Below are positions 15,081 through 21,760 of a stretch of DNA of 34,303 nt, one piece after another. The stretch is from the IMG/VR virus record IMGVR_UViG_3300046534_000700, positions 1-34,303 of that record, one strand, 5' to 3'. Each line of letters begins with the position of its first letter. Position 1 is the first letter of the stretch. Position numbers and translations under genes: made by a program. Source of the DNA: a virus. The notes below the pieces were generated by a model. That model saw nothing but the letters and a program-made list of their open reading frames with translations, was not told the origin of the DNA and searched no databases.

Positions 15081-15535
15081 GATGTGGTCTCACATGTTGC
15101 GGCGTCATCTTCACAACAGCCATCATAAAAATTAAAGTCAGAGAATGTGTCGTTGTAATTGCCTGAGCCGCGCGGAGTATTTGAGGTGTATTTAGTGCCT
15201 TGAACTGGCGAGCCAAGCTTAATCATAACGTTAAGCCCTTTCTTTGCTTTTATTGCTAGCTCTGGTGTAACTACCACGTCATAAGTTGTAGCTAATTCAA
15301 ACGCGACATTGTATATGATGCCACTAATAGCACCCGCTGGAACTGTAATAGCATCAGTAGGGTTAGTAACCTCTGTATAGCCAAGCTTAACGCCGTCAGC
15401 GTCTTGCATTGACATCCAACGATTGAGGTATCTAACACCTGTTTGAAAGTCTACCGCTGGGATTGATTGCTCTGCTGAGTTAATTAATAACTCTTGCAGA
15501 ATATCATTTACCAGTGTTTGAGCTGTTTCTGACAT
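15077..15535 (-). CDS. P22 gp4-like head-to-tail adaptor
   Basis: A 152-residue product (P22 gp4 is 166). The helical N-terminus (TLVNDILQELLINSAEQ ... DFQTGVRYLNRWMSM) followed by a short beta excursion (GYTEVTNPTDAITVPAGA) and a second helix pair (IIYNVAFELATTYDV, ELAIKAKKGLNVMI) is the recognised shape of the gp4 tail-accessory family, which binds the portal after packaging as a 12-mer ring. The Cys/Asp-rich end (GCCEDDAATCETTS) is unusual. The gene starts within the small ORF before it. Confidence 0.8.
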   Translation of the reverse strand: MSETAQTLVNDILQELLINSAEQSIPAVDFQTGVRYLNRWMSMQDADGVKLGYTEVTNPTDAITVPAGAISGIIYNVAFELATTYDVVVTPELAIKAKKGLNVMIKLGSPVQGTKYTSNTPRGSGNYNDTFSDFNFYDGCCEDDAATCETTS

Positions 15536-15662
15536 TCTTATTAGCCTTTGGTTGTGTTGGAGGCTTATCCGTCCAGCCTAACTTTACTGCGTGGGCGATA
15601 GAAGGCTCTGAAACCTCGACTTCTTTGCCGCATGGCTTGTACATAGTGAAAGTGTCAGACAT
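15504..15662 (-). CDS. small coat-region protein, 52 aa
   Basis: Begins MSDTFTMYKPCGKEVEVSEPS and continues AHAVKLGWTDKPPTQPKA with a basic, Pro-rich tail. 'GKxxEVxxxSxxxAxxLGW' followed by a Lys/Pro tail is a known pattern of short proteins encoded after the coat gene in P22-like phages. GAGGT lies 6 bases before ATG 15662 and the gene overlaps the gp4-type gene by 32 bases. It is the first gene of the tail transcription unit proposed here. Its role is unknown. Confidence 0.65.
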   Translation of the reverse strand: MSDTFTMYKPCGKEVEVSEPSIAHAVKLGWTDKPPTQPKANKNVRNSSNTGK

Positions 15663-15691
15663 AAATACCTCAAGGTAATAATTATTGCTCT

Positions 15692-15738
15692 ATTATAAAG
15701 CGTTTGCTATGGTGTATGTAGATAGGCGTATTGCCTAT
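15692..15738 (-). promoter_or_regulatory. candidate minus-strand promoter for the tail/lysis unit, with upstream dyad
   Basis: On the minus strand TATAAT occupies 15697-15692, about 30 bases before the start of the 52-aa gene. TAGCAAA lies 6 bases above it and CTACA 19 bases above it, directly joined to the dyad ATAGGC-GTATT-GCCTAT at 15722-15738. The same parts at the same spacing occur at 18519-18565. The -35 match to TTGACA is poor, so an activator or a phage-specific sigma partner would be needed. Confidence 0.55.
15722..15738. promoter_or_regulatory. dyad element copy 1
   Basis: ATAGGC-GTATT-GCCTAT, a perfect 6-bp inverted repeat with 5-base spacer, between divergent genes. On the plus strand it precedes the Shine-Dalgarno AAGGGG and ATG 15755. 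It could be an operator at DNA level or a leader hairpin at RNA level. Confidence 0.7.
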
Positions 15739-15754
15739 GGTTAAGGGGTGATTT

Positions 15755-15925
15755 ATGTTAATTGAAATGAATGGCAGATATATATATACATGCACAATAT
15801 TAAACCGATGGCTTTACGTAGCAAAGAATGACGGTTCGCCTCTATTGTTTAGCGAGCGAAATGGGCATACCAAAGTGTGGTTTATTTTTGGGTTAAAGTT
15901 AAAATATAAAAAGCTTAAAGGGTGA
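15755..15925 (+). CDS. island 1 gene a: small basic protein, unknown
   Basis: A 56-residue product, MLIEMNGRYIYTCTILN ... VWFIFGLKLKYKKLKG. A strong AAGGGG precedes the start. Its last codons supply the AAAGGG of the next gene. Aromatic-rich and basic; it could be a small beta-fold. It is transcribed against the surrounding late genes. Confidence 0.55.
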   Translation: MLIEMNGRYIYTCTILNRWLYVAKNDGSPLLFSERNGHTKVWFIFGLKLKYKKLKG

Positions 15926-15928
15926 TTT

Positions 15929-16108
15929 ATGAAACCACACATTAAGGTAATACAGCGTAATGGTGTTGATATCTTTGTAACGTCTAGTATGACTATGAAG
16001 GAAACTAAGGGTCATCTTTTTCGCAATAGAGGTATGAGCAATGCATACTTTGATGCTGAAGGTTATTGTGGAAGTATATTAGGCGTATTGCCTATGGGTA
16101 AGGGGTAA
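15929..16108 (+). CDS. island 1 gene b: first copy of a tandemly duplicated gene
   Basis: A 59-residue product. Residues 1-27 (MKPHIKVIQRNGVDIFVTSS then MTMKETK) are identical to the next gene; residues 28-59 differ. The last residues, LGVLPMGKG, are simply the translation of the dyad and Shine-Dalgarno of the following copy, so the 3' end was replaced or cut when the duplicate arose. The function is unknown. Confidence 0.55.
   Translation: MKPHIKVIQRNGVDIFVTSSMTMKETKGHLFRNRGMSNAYFDAEGYCGSILGVLPMGKG
16080..16094. promoter_or_regulatory. dyad element copy 2
   Basis: TAGGC-GTATT-GCCTA, 5-bp arms, the same 5-base centre as copy 1, followed by GGGTAAGGGGTAATTTATG. It lies inside the 3' end of gene b, and lacks the conserved promoter part found beside copies 1 and 3. 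Confidence 0.6.
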
Positions 16109-16111
16109 TTT

Positions 16112-16300
16112 ATGAAACCACACATAAAAGTAATACAGCGCAATGGTGTTGATATCTTTGTAACGTCTAGTATGACTATGAAGGAAACTAAGTCAGGTTT
16201 GGGATTAAAAACGGGTAGGTATTGGGCGAAAGTTAACAGCTTTATTAATCAAGGCGGGTCAATAAAGTTTGCTGGCGGCATAGGTATAGTATTGGAATAG
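16112..16300 (+). CDS. island 1 gene c: second copy of the duplicated gene
   Basis: A 62-residue product whose first 27 residues equal those of gene b; about 81 bp of the two genes are nearly identical, with only a few synonymous differences. The rest (GRYWAKVNSFINQGGSIKFAGGIGIVLE) is a natural-looking beta-rich ending, so this is probably the intact form. AAGGGG precedes the ATG and the terminator at 16318 follows. Confidence 0.6.
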   Translation: MKPHIKVIQRNGVDIFVTSSMTMKETKSGLGLKTGRYWAKVNSFINQGGSIKFAGGIGIVLE

Positions 16301-16317
16301 CTCACGATTACTAATAA

Positions 16318-16339
16318 AAAGCCCCAATTAAGGGGCTTT
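16318..16339. terminator. bidirectional intrinsic terminator after the coat gene
   Basis: Stem AAAGCCCC and GGGGCTTT with a 6-base loop. On the minus strand it is followed by TTTTTATT, a good T-tract, 18 bases after the end of the coat gene; on the plus strand it closes island 1. It should end much of the scaffold-coat transcript. Confidence 0.85.
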
Positions 16340-16357
16340 GTCATTAACTTCTAACTA

Positions 16358-17626
16358 CTAAGGTGTACCGAATGACTTGCCAGAGAAGAACGGGTTAAGT
16401 ACCGCATAAGCTGGACGGAAATCGAAACGGACTATCTGTTTGTTAGCATCACCGTCTGCATACTTGGAAACACGGAACTGTAAACCGTCTTCTGTAGTAG
16501 CTAGTGTGTCAGTGCTGTAAAGCTTTTTGATAGGAACTGAACCAAGACCAAAGGCTTGCTTGTGCCAAAACAGGTTAGGCTGTATCAACGTAGAAGCTGC
16601 ACCACCAAGAGTAACAACGTCACCAGATGTTAATGCAGAGTCAACCGTGTTAAATGCGCCTGTAGCTTCAAAGATACCTGGACCAGTAACAACCAAATCA
16701 CCCGCGCCTGAACCGTTAAGCGTAACTGCTGCTGTAACTGTGCCGCTAAACAATATCTGAGCGCCTGTCTCGTCAACAATCGGCTTACGAGTAGACAAGT
16801 TAAGACGATTACGGCCTGTGACTGTAATAGTCTCACCAGCAGCAACGACAAGGTTAGCTTGCAACGCTGTAACAGATAAAGTTTGGGTCATAGTGTCTTT
16901 AGCTGCAACATAAGTAGCAGTTGGAGTGGCACTTAATGTACCTGCTCTGTCTGCGCCTGCGCCAGTTGTATAGCTGGGCAAGGTGGTTGCAGTCATTACA
17001 CGCATACCGGCAAAGTTTTCTGTGATAGTTGCGCGTTGGTTAGCGCTCATTGTGCCAGTCTCGCCACCTAATGAACGTTGATTACTTGCAAGCTTACGCT
17101 GTGTAAACGGGTTAGCAAAATAACAAATCTCGTCATCCATTGGCACACCAGATGCCTCAACCATAGCGCCTGCTTCTGCAACATGATCCCAAGTTGTGAC
17201 GCCTGTACCAACAGTACCCGCAAGTAACGCTGTGTTTTTCATACAGAACGCGCCAAAGTCTAGCTCTAAATCTGTTTTGATTCGAGTAGCCATTGGGGCA
17301 AGTAGCTGATCAATCTGATCCATTTTCAATGCTTCATCGGCTTCATCAAAGTCAACGTCTACAGTAAAGTAGTCTTGCACTGTACCAGTAGCCTTACCAG
17401 TTATAATGTTGCTACGTGTGCCGCCAGAAATATCACCGCCTGCTGTACGCTTCGATGTGTAATCAGTAGCACGTTTAAAGTCTACTTTATCGCCAGTATC
17501 AGCGCCGAATTTGCCCGATAATAGCTGAGTGTTTACGTTCTTAGATAGAACTCGTTCAGATTCAAACTTGTCTAAAAATACCTTAGCAAGTTTTCGTGTA
17601 AAGTTACTGTCAAAATTATTAGCCAT
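16358..17626 (-). CDS. P22 gp5-like major coat protein
   Basis: A 422-residue product (P22 gp5 is 430). It starts with helix-rich N-arm and spine residues, then the conserved region LELDFGAFCMKN ... WDHVAEAGAMVEASGVPMDDEICYFANPFTQRKLA, which matches the P22 coat (its 'FNPQDYKKA' equivalent). Residues about 228-345 are a Thr/Val/Gly-rich beta domain equivalent to the inserted I-domain, and the C-terminus (NLFWHKQAFGLGS ... FDFRPAYAVLNP) is the P-domain end. AAGGAG precedes the ATG. It is followed by a terminator. Confidence 0.85.
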   Translation of the reverse strand: MANNFDSNFTRKLAKVFLDKFESERVLSKNVNTQLLSGKFGADTGDKVDFKRATDYTSKRTAGGDISGGTRSNIITGKATGTVQDYFTVDVDFDEADEALKMDQIDQLLAPMATRIKTDLELDFGAFCMKNTALLAGTVGTGVTTWDHVAEAGAMVEASGVPMDDEICYFANPFTQRKLASNQRSLGGETGTMSANQRATITENFAGMRVMTATTLPSYTTGAGADRAGTLSATPTATYVAAKDTMTQTLSVTALQANLVVAAGETITVTGRNRLNLSTRKPIVDETGAQILFSGTVTAAVTLNGSGAGDLVVTGPGIFEATGAFNTVDSALTSGDVVTLGGAASTLIQPNLFWHKQAFGLGSVPIKKLYSTDTLATTEDGLQFRVSKYADGDANKQIVRFDFRPAYAVLNPFFSGKSFGTP

Positions 17627-17638
17627 GAGAAGGCTCCT

Positions 17639-18454
17639 TTATTCAAATTTAGCGTTGCCAGAATGTTTGTACCTTCCAGCATCTTTGTCGCCACCACCAC
17701 CGCTGATTTTTGTAGCTGGGTTAGGCGTGTTTGTTTGCTTCTTCTTCAATGCTGCAACTTTAGGCTTAACTGTTCGCTCGATATACATAGCTGCTTGCAT
17801 TGAAGTCATGCCTGCTATTTTCTCGGCGTCAGCGTGGTTGGTCGATAAGTGCCTAGTAATTAACGGCCCTTGCTCATCATCTAAGATAAACATGGCTAAA
17901 TCATCACTAAGCCCGTAACTCGCTACCATCTGCCCTGCTTGCTGTAGCTCTTCGGGTTTAATCCCAAACTCTTTAGCTCTGCCAGTGTATGACTCGGCCT
18001 TAGTGTTAAGCTCAGTTTGCATCTTCTGCTGCTTATCGGCTTGCTGTTGCGATTCAAAATAGCTCGATTGCTCTTGCTGGTAATTGTATCGCTCTGCTTG
18101 CCGGACGGACTCAATATAGGCTTTCTGCTTGGTGTCGTAATCGTCATCAAACGGATCGGGAGAATCTAAGACTGGCGGCGCTTCGTTTTTTGGTGCGTAC
18201 TGAGCTAATTGATTTTGTAGCTGGTCTGCCCTGCGCTTTTCGTCTTGATACTTCCTATGCTGCCTATTAAATGCCTCGTTAGTCGCTGCTTCTCGCTTCT
18301 CTTTGGCTATGGTCTCGTCGTCGGGTTGGTTTTCGTGTTCCCCATCACTATCAGTCGCTAAATCTGATGACTCACTCTCGTTAGTCTCTTCGGTTTGTAC
18401 ATCTTCGGCTTCCGTTTCTTCAACATACTCATCGTTTTGTAGCTCTTCACTCAT
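17639..18454 (-). CDS. scaffold protein (P22 gp8 position)
   Basis: Start chosen at ATG 18454 (MSEELQND...), since the longer frame to 18556 would read through the promoter module. The 271-residue product is very acidic at first (residues 5-60, Glu/Asp/Ser), then a long Gln/Lys/Glu-rich helical region (about 55-150) and a small basic C-terminal segment (KVAALKKKQ ... YKHSGNAKFE) like the coat-binding helix-turn-helix end of phage scaffolds. It lies directly before the coat gene by 12 bases. No protease gene is next to it, as in P22. Confidence 0.75.
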   Translation of the reverse strand: MSEELQNDEYVEETEAEDVQTEETNESESSDLATDSDGEHENQPDDETIAKEKREAATNEAFNRQHRKYQDEKRRADQLQNQLAQYAPKNEAPPVLDSPDPFDDDYDTKQKAYIESVRQAERYNYQQEQSSYFESQQQADKQQKMQTELNTKAESYTGRAKEFGIKPEELQQAGQMVASYGLSDDLAMFILDDEQGPLITRHLSTNHADAEKIAGMTSMQAAMYIERTVKPKVAALKKKQTNTPNPATKISGGGGDKDAGRYKHSGNAKFE

Positions 18455-18518
18455 CTCATGGCCCTTAAAGGTATAGGCTCTCGCCAGCCGCGATAATGTC
18501 GCGTACATTGTTTGACTT

Positions 18519-18565
18519 ATTATAATATATTTGCTAAGTTCACTGTAGATAGGCAATATGCCTAT
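18519..18565 (-). promoter_or_regulatory. candidate minus-strand promoter for scaffold and coat, with upstream dyad
   Basis: Minus-strand TATAAT lies at 18524-18519, 65 bases before the scaffold ATG. TAGCAAA lies above it and CTACA 19 bases above it, joined to the dyad at 18549-18565. Parts and spacing equal those at 15692-15738. The ATTATAAT core is itself symmetrical, so a plus-strand -10 (TATAAT 18521-18526) coincides with it. Confidence 0.55.
18549..18565. promoter_or_regulatory. dyad element copy 3
   Basis: ATAGGC-AATAT-GCCTAT. The arms equal copy 1 while the 5-base centre differs, which is what selection on the arms would give. TGTAG lies just before it and TTAAGGGTTGATTTATG just after it, almost as at copy 1. 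Confidence 0.7.
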
Positions 18566-18582
18566 GTTTTAAGGGTTGATTT

Positions 18583-18756
18583 ATGAAATGTGAATTTACA
18601 ACACTAATACACGCTAAAGGCTGGACTGTGTGGGATGCCTGCAAGCATTGGGGCATTAGATATGACGTCTGGCGTAGAACATGCCGCAACATTAACGATA
18701 AACACCGTCAACAGCTTGTGTGTAGGTGTAATGGATTGGAGAGTAAATTATGTTAG
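18583..18756 (+). CDS. island 2 gene a: small Cys/Trp-rich protein, possible HTH
   Basis: A 57-residue product, MKCEFTTLIHAKGWTVWDACKH then WGIRYDVWRRTCRNINDKHRQQL. The pattern 'LIxAKGWTxxDxxxxWGIxxxxWxR' is like short phage proteins with a helix-turn-helix, so DNA binding is plausible. AAGGG precedes the ATG. It overlaps the following membrane-protein gene by 7 bases. Confidence 0.55.
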   Translation: MKCEFTTLIHAKGWTVWDACKHWGIRYDVWRRTCRNINDKHRQQLVCRCNGLESKLC

Positions 18757-18971
18757 AAGTTATTGTGTTTTTAGTTTGGGTTTCATTTACGGTATTGTTA
18801 ACTATCGCTCCTGTACCGATGCTTCCTTTATTTGCATTAAGAGGGGGAGCTAAAAAAACTGACATAGCTATTATTTGGATATTTATTTGCTTGGTTGTAA
18901 TTAGCTGGTATTTCATATTCACATCAACAATTAATCTTAATTAACATGAATGGATTGGAGAGTAAATTATG
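18730..18971 (+). repeat. 23-bp direct repeats around a membrane-protein gene
   Basis: 18730-18752 and 18949-18971 are identical, starting AATGGATTGGAGAG and ending AAATTATG. Each contains a ribosome-binding site and the start codon of the gene that follows. Confidence 0.88.
18750..18944 (+). CDS. island 2 gene b: two-TM membrane protein
   Basis: A 64-residue product with hydrophobic segments at about residues 2-20 and 40-59, joined by a short basic loop (RGGAKKTD). Exact 23-bp direct repeats at 18730-18752 and 18949-18971, each with GGAGAG and a start codon, bracket the gene. The function is unknown; superinfection exclusion is possible for a phage membrane protein of this type. Confidence 0.55.
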   Translation: MLEVIVFLVWVSFTVLLTIAPVPMLPLFALRGGAKKTDIAIIWIFICLVVISWYFIFTSTINLN

Positions 18972-19145
18972 AAATTGATTGAGTTTATTATTGTGGACAG
19001 TCTGGGCAATGAACACAAAATTCTTGCTCACGAAAATAGAATTGACAATGGTTATGTTGTAATTTGGCATGATGATTTTGAGCATGAAGTTATATTTTAT
19101 AAGCCTGTGTCGGTAACTTTCTCTAATGTGGATGATAAATTATGA
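18969..19145 (+). CDS. island 2 gene c: hypothetical protein, 58 aa
   Basis: MKLIEFIIVDSLGNEHKILA ... ending FSNVDDKL, a soluble acidic beta-type sequence. The start is given by the second 23-bp repeat (GGAGAGTAAATTATG). The stop overlaps the next ATG. Not recognised. Confidence 0.5.
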   Translation: MKLIEFIIVDSLGNEHKILAHENRIDNGYVVIWHDDFEHEVIFYKPVSVTFSNVDDKL

Positions 19146-19390
19146 GTATCAAGATAGATAAAAAATACGTTGGTCACTATATGACTGCTGATTACAGAGT
19201 AGGCGATAATGTTAGCGCAAATATAGGGTGCGCTTTGATTACCGCTATTGATGGTGATGAATATACGCTAGAGATTCCTAAAACTGAGCGGGAGGAGTTT
19301 ATTGAGAAGTGCTGTGATAGATGTATTGGTGTTGCCACATCATCAGGCTATGGGAGCCTTTACGATGCAGGAGCAAGATTCAAATGTTAA
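19142..19390 (+). CDS. island 2 gene d: hypothetical protein, 82 aa
   Basis: A soluble product with a beta-barrel-like first half (YRVGDNVSANIGCALITAIDGDEYTLEI) and a Cys pair (ECCDR-type, residues about 58-62: EKCCDRC). Four cysteines including the last residue suggest metal binding, unproven. It overlaps the next gene by 7 bases. Confidence 0.55.
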   Translation: MSIKIDKKYVGHYMTADYRVGDNVSANIGCALITAIDGDEYTLEIPKTEREEFIEKCCDRCIGVATSSGYGSLYDAGARFKC

Positions 19391-19497
19391 TACTATTACT
19401 AGGTGCCATAGGGTATATCGTAGCAGGATTTATGGGTGTCGCTATTGGTGTGGTGATAGGGGTTATTGCTGAACTTGTTTGCAAGGTGGTTAAGTAA
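19384..19497 (+). CDS. island 2 gene e: 37-residue membrane peptide with glycine zipper
   Basis: MLILLLGAIGYIVAGFMGVA then IGVVIGVIAELVCKVVK: almost wholly hydrophobic with glycines every four residues (G7, G10, G15, G18, G22, G26), a helix-packing pattern known from small pore-forming or oligomeric membrane peptides. It is read against the late genes. Toxin, holin-like or exclusion roles are open. Confidence 0.45.
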   Translation: MLILLLGAIGYIVAGFMGVAIGVVIGVIAELVCKVVK

Positions 19498-19503
19498 CCA
19501 ACA

Positions 19504-19535
19504 CAGCCAGCATCCTATTATTAGACTGCTGGCTG
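19504..19535. other. hairpin between converging genes
   Basis: CAGCCAGCA and TGCTGGCTG form a perfect 9-bp stem with a 14-base loop, between the end of island 2 (19497) and the end of the portal gene (19544). Neither strand has a T-tract, so it is not a classical intrinsic terminator; it may protect 3' ends or help factor-dependent termination. Confidence 0.5.
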
Positions 19536-19543
19536 GTAACTCG

Positions 19544-21760
19544 CTAGCTAGGCGGATCTTCTTTTGCTAAGTCCTCAGACACACTATCATAAGCCTCGAT
19601 GGTGTTCTTATTCATTATAGCTTCAGCACCCATAGCGTCTTTCAATGCTTTAAGCGTTTCAGCTTGCACCTTCTGAGATTCAATCAATTGTTTTTGCATT
19701 GCCAGCATCTGCGTAAACTGCTGATTCTGTGATTGCAAATCAATTTTTTCTTGGTTCTGTTGGATATTCGCCGCGTCAACATTGTATTTATCATCCTTCT
19801 CTCGTTGGAATTTAGCCACGTCTAATTGCTGCTCTTGCTCTGCTAGTGCTAGTTTTCTGTTCTCCAGTTGTAGTGTTTCCATTTTAAGTTGCAAGTTGCC
19901 TTGTGCTTCCTGCTGCTTAGTCTGTGCGCTCATCTGTTCAGCTTGTGCCTTGCCCATTTCGGCCTCAGCTATGAGCATATTTGGATCAGGTTGTGGAGGC
20001 TGGTTAGCTTGCTCTTGTGCTGCTGCTTGCTCTTCGTCTGTCAGTTGGTCGAAAGGTATAACACCATTCTGTATCTGCATGGCTCTTGAGCGTTCAGCTA
20101 CTAACTTCATGCCAGGCTCGTTGATGTTGCCTAACCATACGTCTCTGGCAAGCTCCATAATGCTGGGGTCAAGCTGTGCAATAATGGCAAACGCTTCGCT
20201 AGACTTTGCTTGCCTGCTCTTAAACGCTGGGCCGTAATCACACACCACATCATATTCGCCTTTTGTCAGGTCGTTTAGCGTTACTTCTTGCTGCGTATCT
20301 TGGTCAAATATAACTTCGTTCAGCATAACCATCTCGCCTACGCCGTCTTCGCCTAGTATGCGCTGCTCTCTTGTCGCATCGTAAACTCTAGGTATGCAAT
20401 TAACCAAACACTTACCAACTGCCGTTAAGGTGGTTTGCACTGCTTTGTAATACTTAACTGTAGATGTGTTGGACTTCTCAATCTGCTTATCTAATGCAAC
20501 GCCAGATTGTAAGTTAGCGTTGTTGGCTAGTTGCGGACTAAATGCGCCGGTTGCTAGGTCGATTGATTGCGCTGACATTTGGCTGAGTGTTGACAAGCCT
20601 GGATTAACTTGTGACCCACCTAAAAACAACGGCCCTTGTGGAAAGTTAGGGTCATGGTTAATATCTTGCCACGGGTCAGAGTTAGTATTAAGCGTAGCTA
20701 TCTTTTTCTCATGGCCTAAGCGCATCTCAGGCGAACCCCAAAACTTAGCTCTTGGGCTTAAAACAATCTCTTCCACTTCACGACTAAACGCCATGTTGTG
20801 TACACGTTGTTGATCCATAGCTTTAGCAATAGCGCCACGCATAATGGCTTTGCCGTCTACAACTTTATAGTTAGCATAGCAGCCAAACACAGGCAGTATT
20901 TCAAAAACTGTTTCCTCTGACTCATTCAGCCATGCCGAGCTATCCATATAACGCTGGCAGACCTTAAATGAATCTCTAGTCCTGCGGTCTCTTACTGTGA
21001 TGCCGTTCATTTCTAGCTCGTCAACAATCTTGGCGAAATCTTCATCATCTCGATAGACTGAGCCGTCATTCATGCGAACAATATTAATCTTTAAAGGTTT
21101 CTTGTAATAGCATCGGCTAATAGTAATGACATCAGGTTTATCATAGTAAGCTTCGTTACGTATGTTTGACCCTACGGATGAGTACTTACCGTCTGGGAAT
21201 CTGTCTTCATATTCTTCTTTGGTAATGTACTCGTCAACAAAAACAAACCTTGCATCGCCATTGTCTTGCTTAATGCTTGCTTGGTCAAACCATACACGGT
21301 TATGAAAGTCTGGTATTTCTTTGATAAATAGGTCTTGGTCGAAGCTATCCCCATCAATATAATCCTGCACTATCTCAACGCCACTCATAGAGCTTGTGAC
21401 CATCATACGTGCCATAGCCGAATAAGTTAGCGCGGCTGTGCTGATGTTCTCTATGTTACGGATCAAGCCTTCAAAGGTCTCCGCTGTTTCTTTAGATGCT
21501 GAACCACTGGCCGCTGATATCTTAATTGCAAATTCATTATCTTCTATTTCACCGCATATAGAATCAAGAATAGGATTACAACGGTCATCAGTATAACGAG
21601 GCTTGCCGTTCATACGTTGGATTATCTGAGGCTCCCACTGTCCATCCTCTTTCTCAACAAAGTATATCTGCTCACGCGCTTGTTCACGCATGTCATCGTT
21701 TACATCTAATGACTTTGAGCGTTCGTTACTCATCGTCTGGAAATCTTCGTAATCTACCAT
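19544..21760 (-). CDS. P22 gp1-like portal protein
   Basis: A 738-residue product (P22 gp1 is 725). The N-terminal half (MREQAREQIYFVEKEDGQWEP ... RYTDDRCNPILDSICGEIEDN) and 'VEIVQDYIDGDSFDQDLFIKEIPD ... VWFDQASIKQDNGDARFVFV' have the pattern of Phage_P22_portal. The last 170 residues are Gln-rich long helices (EQEQQLDVAKFQREKDD), equivalent to the P22 barrel region inside the capsid. Twelve copies form the DNA channel. It overlaps the terminase gene by 7 bases. Confidence 0.88.
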   Translation of the reverse strand: MVDYEDFQTMSNERSKSLDVNDDMREQAREQIYFVEKEDGQWEPQIIQRMNGKPRYTDDRCNPILDSICGEIEDNEFAIKISAASGSASKETAETFEGLIRNIENISTAALTYSAMARMMVTSSMSGVEIVQDYIDGDSFDQDLFIKEIPDFHNRVWFDQASIKQDNGDARFVFVDEYITKEEYEDRFPDGKYSSVGSNIRNEAYYDKPDVITISRCYYKKPLKINIVRMNDGSVYRDDEDFAKIVDELEMNGITVRDRRTRDSFKVCQRYMDSSAWLNESEETVFEILPVFGCYANYKVVDGKAIMRGAIAKAMDQQRVHNMAFSREVEEIVLSPRAKFWGSPEMRLGHEKKIATLNTNSDPWQDINHDPNFPQGPLFLGGSQVNPGLSTLSQMSAQSIDLATGAFSPQLANNANLQSGVALDKQIEKSNTSTVKYYKAVQTTLTAVGKCLVNCIPRVYDATREQRILGEDGVGEMVMLNEVIFDQDTQQEVTLNDLTKGEYDVVCDYGPAFKSRQAKSSEAFAIIAQLDPSIMELARDVWLGNINEPGMKLVAERSRAMQIQNGVIPFDQLTDEEQAAAQEQANQPPQPDPNMLIAEAEMGKAQAEQMSAQTKQQEAQGNLQLKMETLQLENRKLALAEQEQQLDVAKFQREKDDKYNVDAANIQQNQEKIDLQSQNQQFTQMLAMQKQLIESQKVQAETLKALKDAMGAEAIMNKNTIEAYDSVSEDLAKEDPPS

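Larger units (their letters stand above)
15929..16195 (+). repeat. tandem near-identical repeat of the gene b/c 5' ends
   Basis: About 81 bp from 15929 and from 16112 match almost perfectly (differences such as TTAAGG/TAAAAG and CGT/CGC are synonymous), and the match extends upstream into AAGGG(G)TGATTTATG. The period is 183 bp. It indicates a recent duplication. Confidence 0.85.

Noticed and set aside
18455-18556. Longer N-terminus of the scaffold gene (MPIYSELSKY...).
   Set aside because: These codons are the dyad and TATAAT region read as protein. ATG 18454 with AAGGG upstream gives a normal scaffold start.
18692-18922. Minus-strand frame of 76 codons in island 2.
   Set aside because: It is opposite two plus-strand frames with better translation signals and has no neighbour coupling.
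19504-19535. Intrinsic terminator after the portal gene.
   Set aside because: The stem is strong, but no T-tract exists on either side; recorded as a hairpin only.
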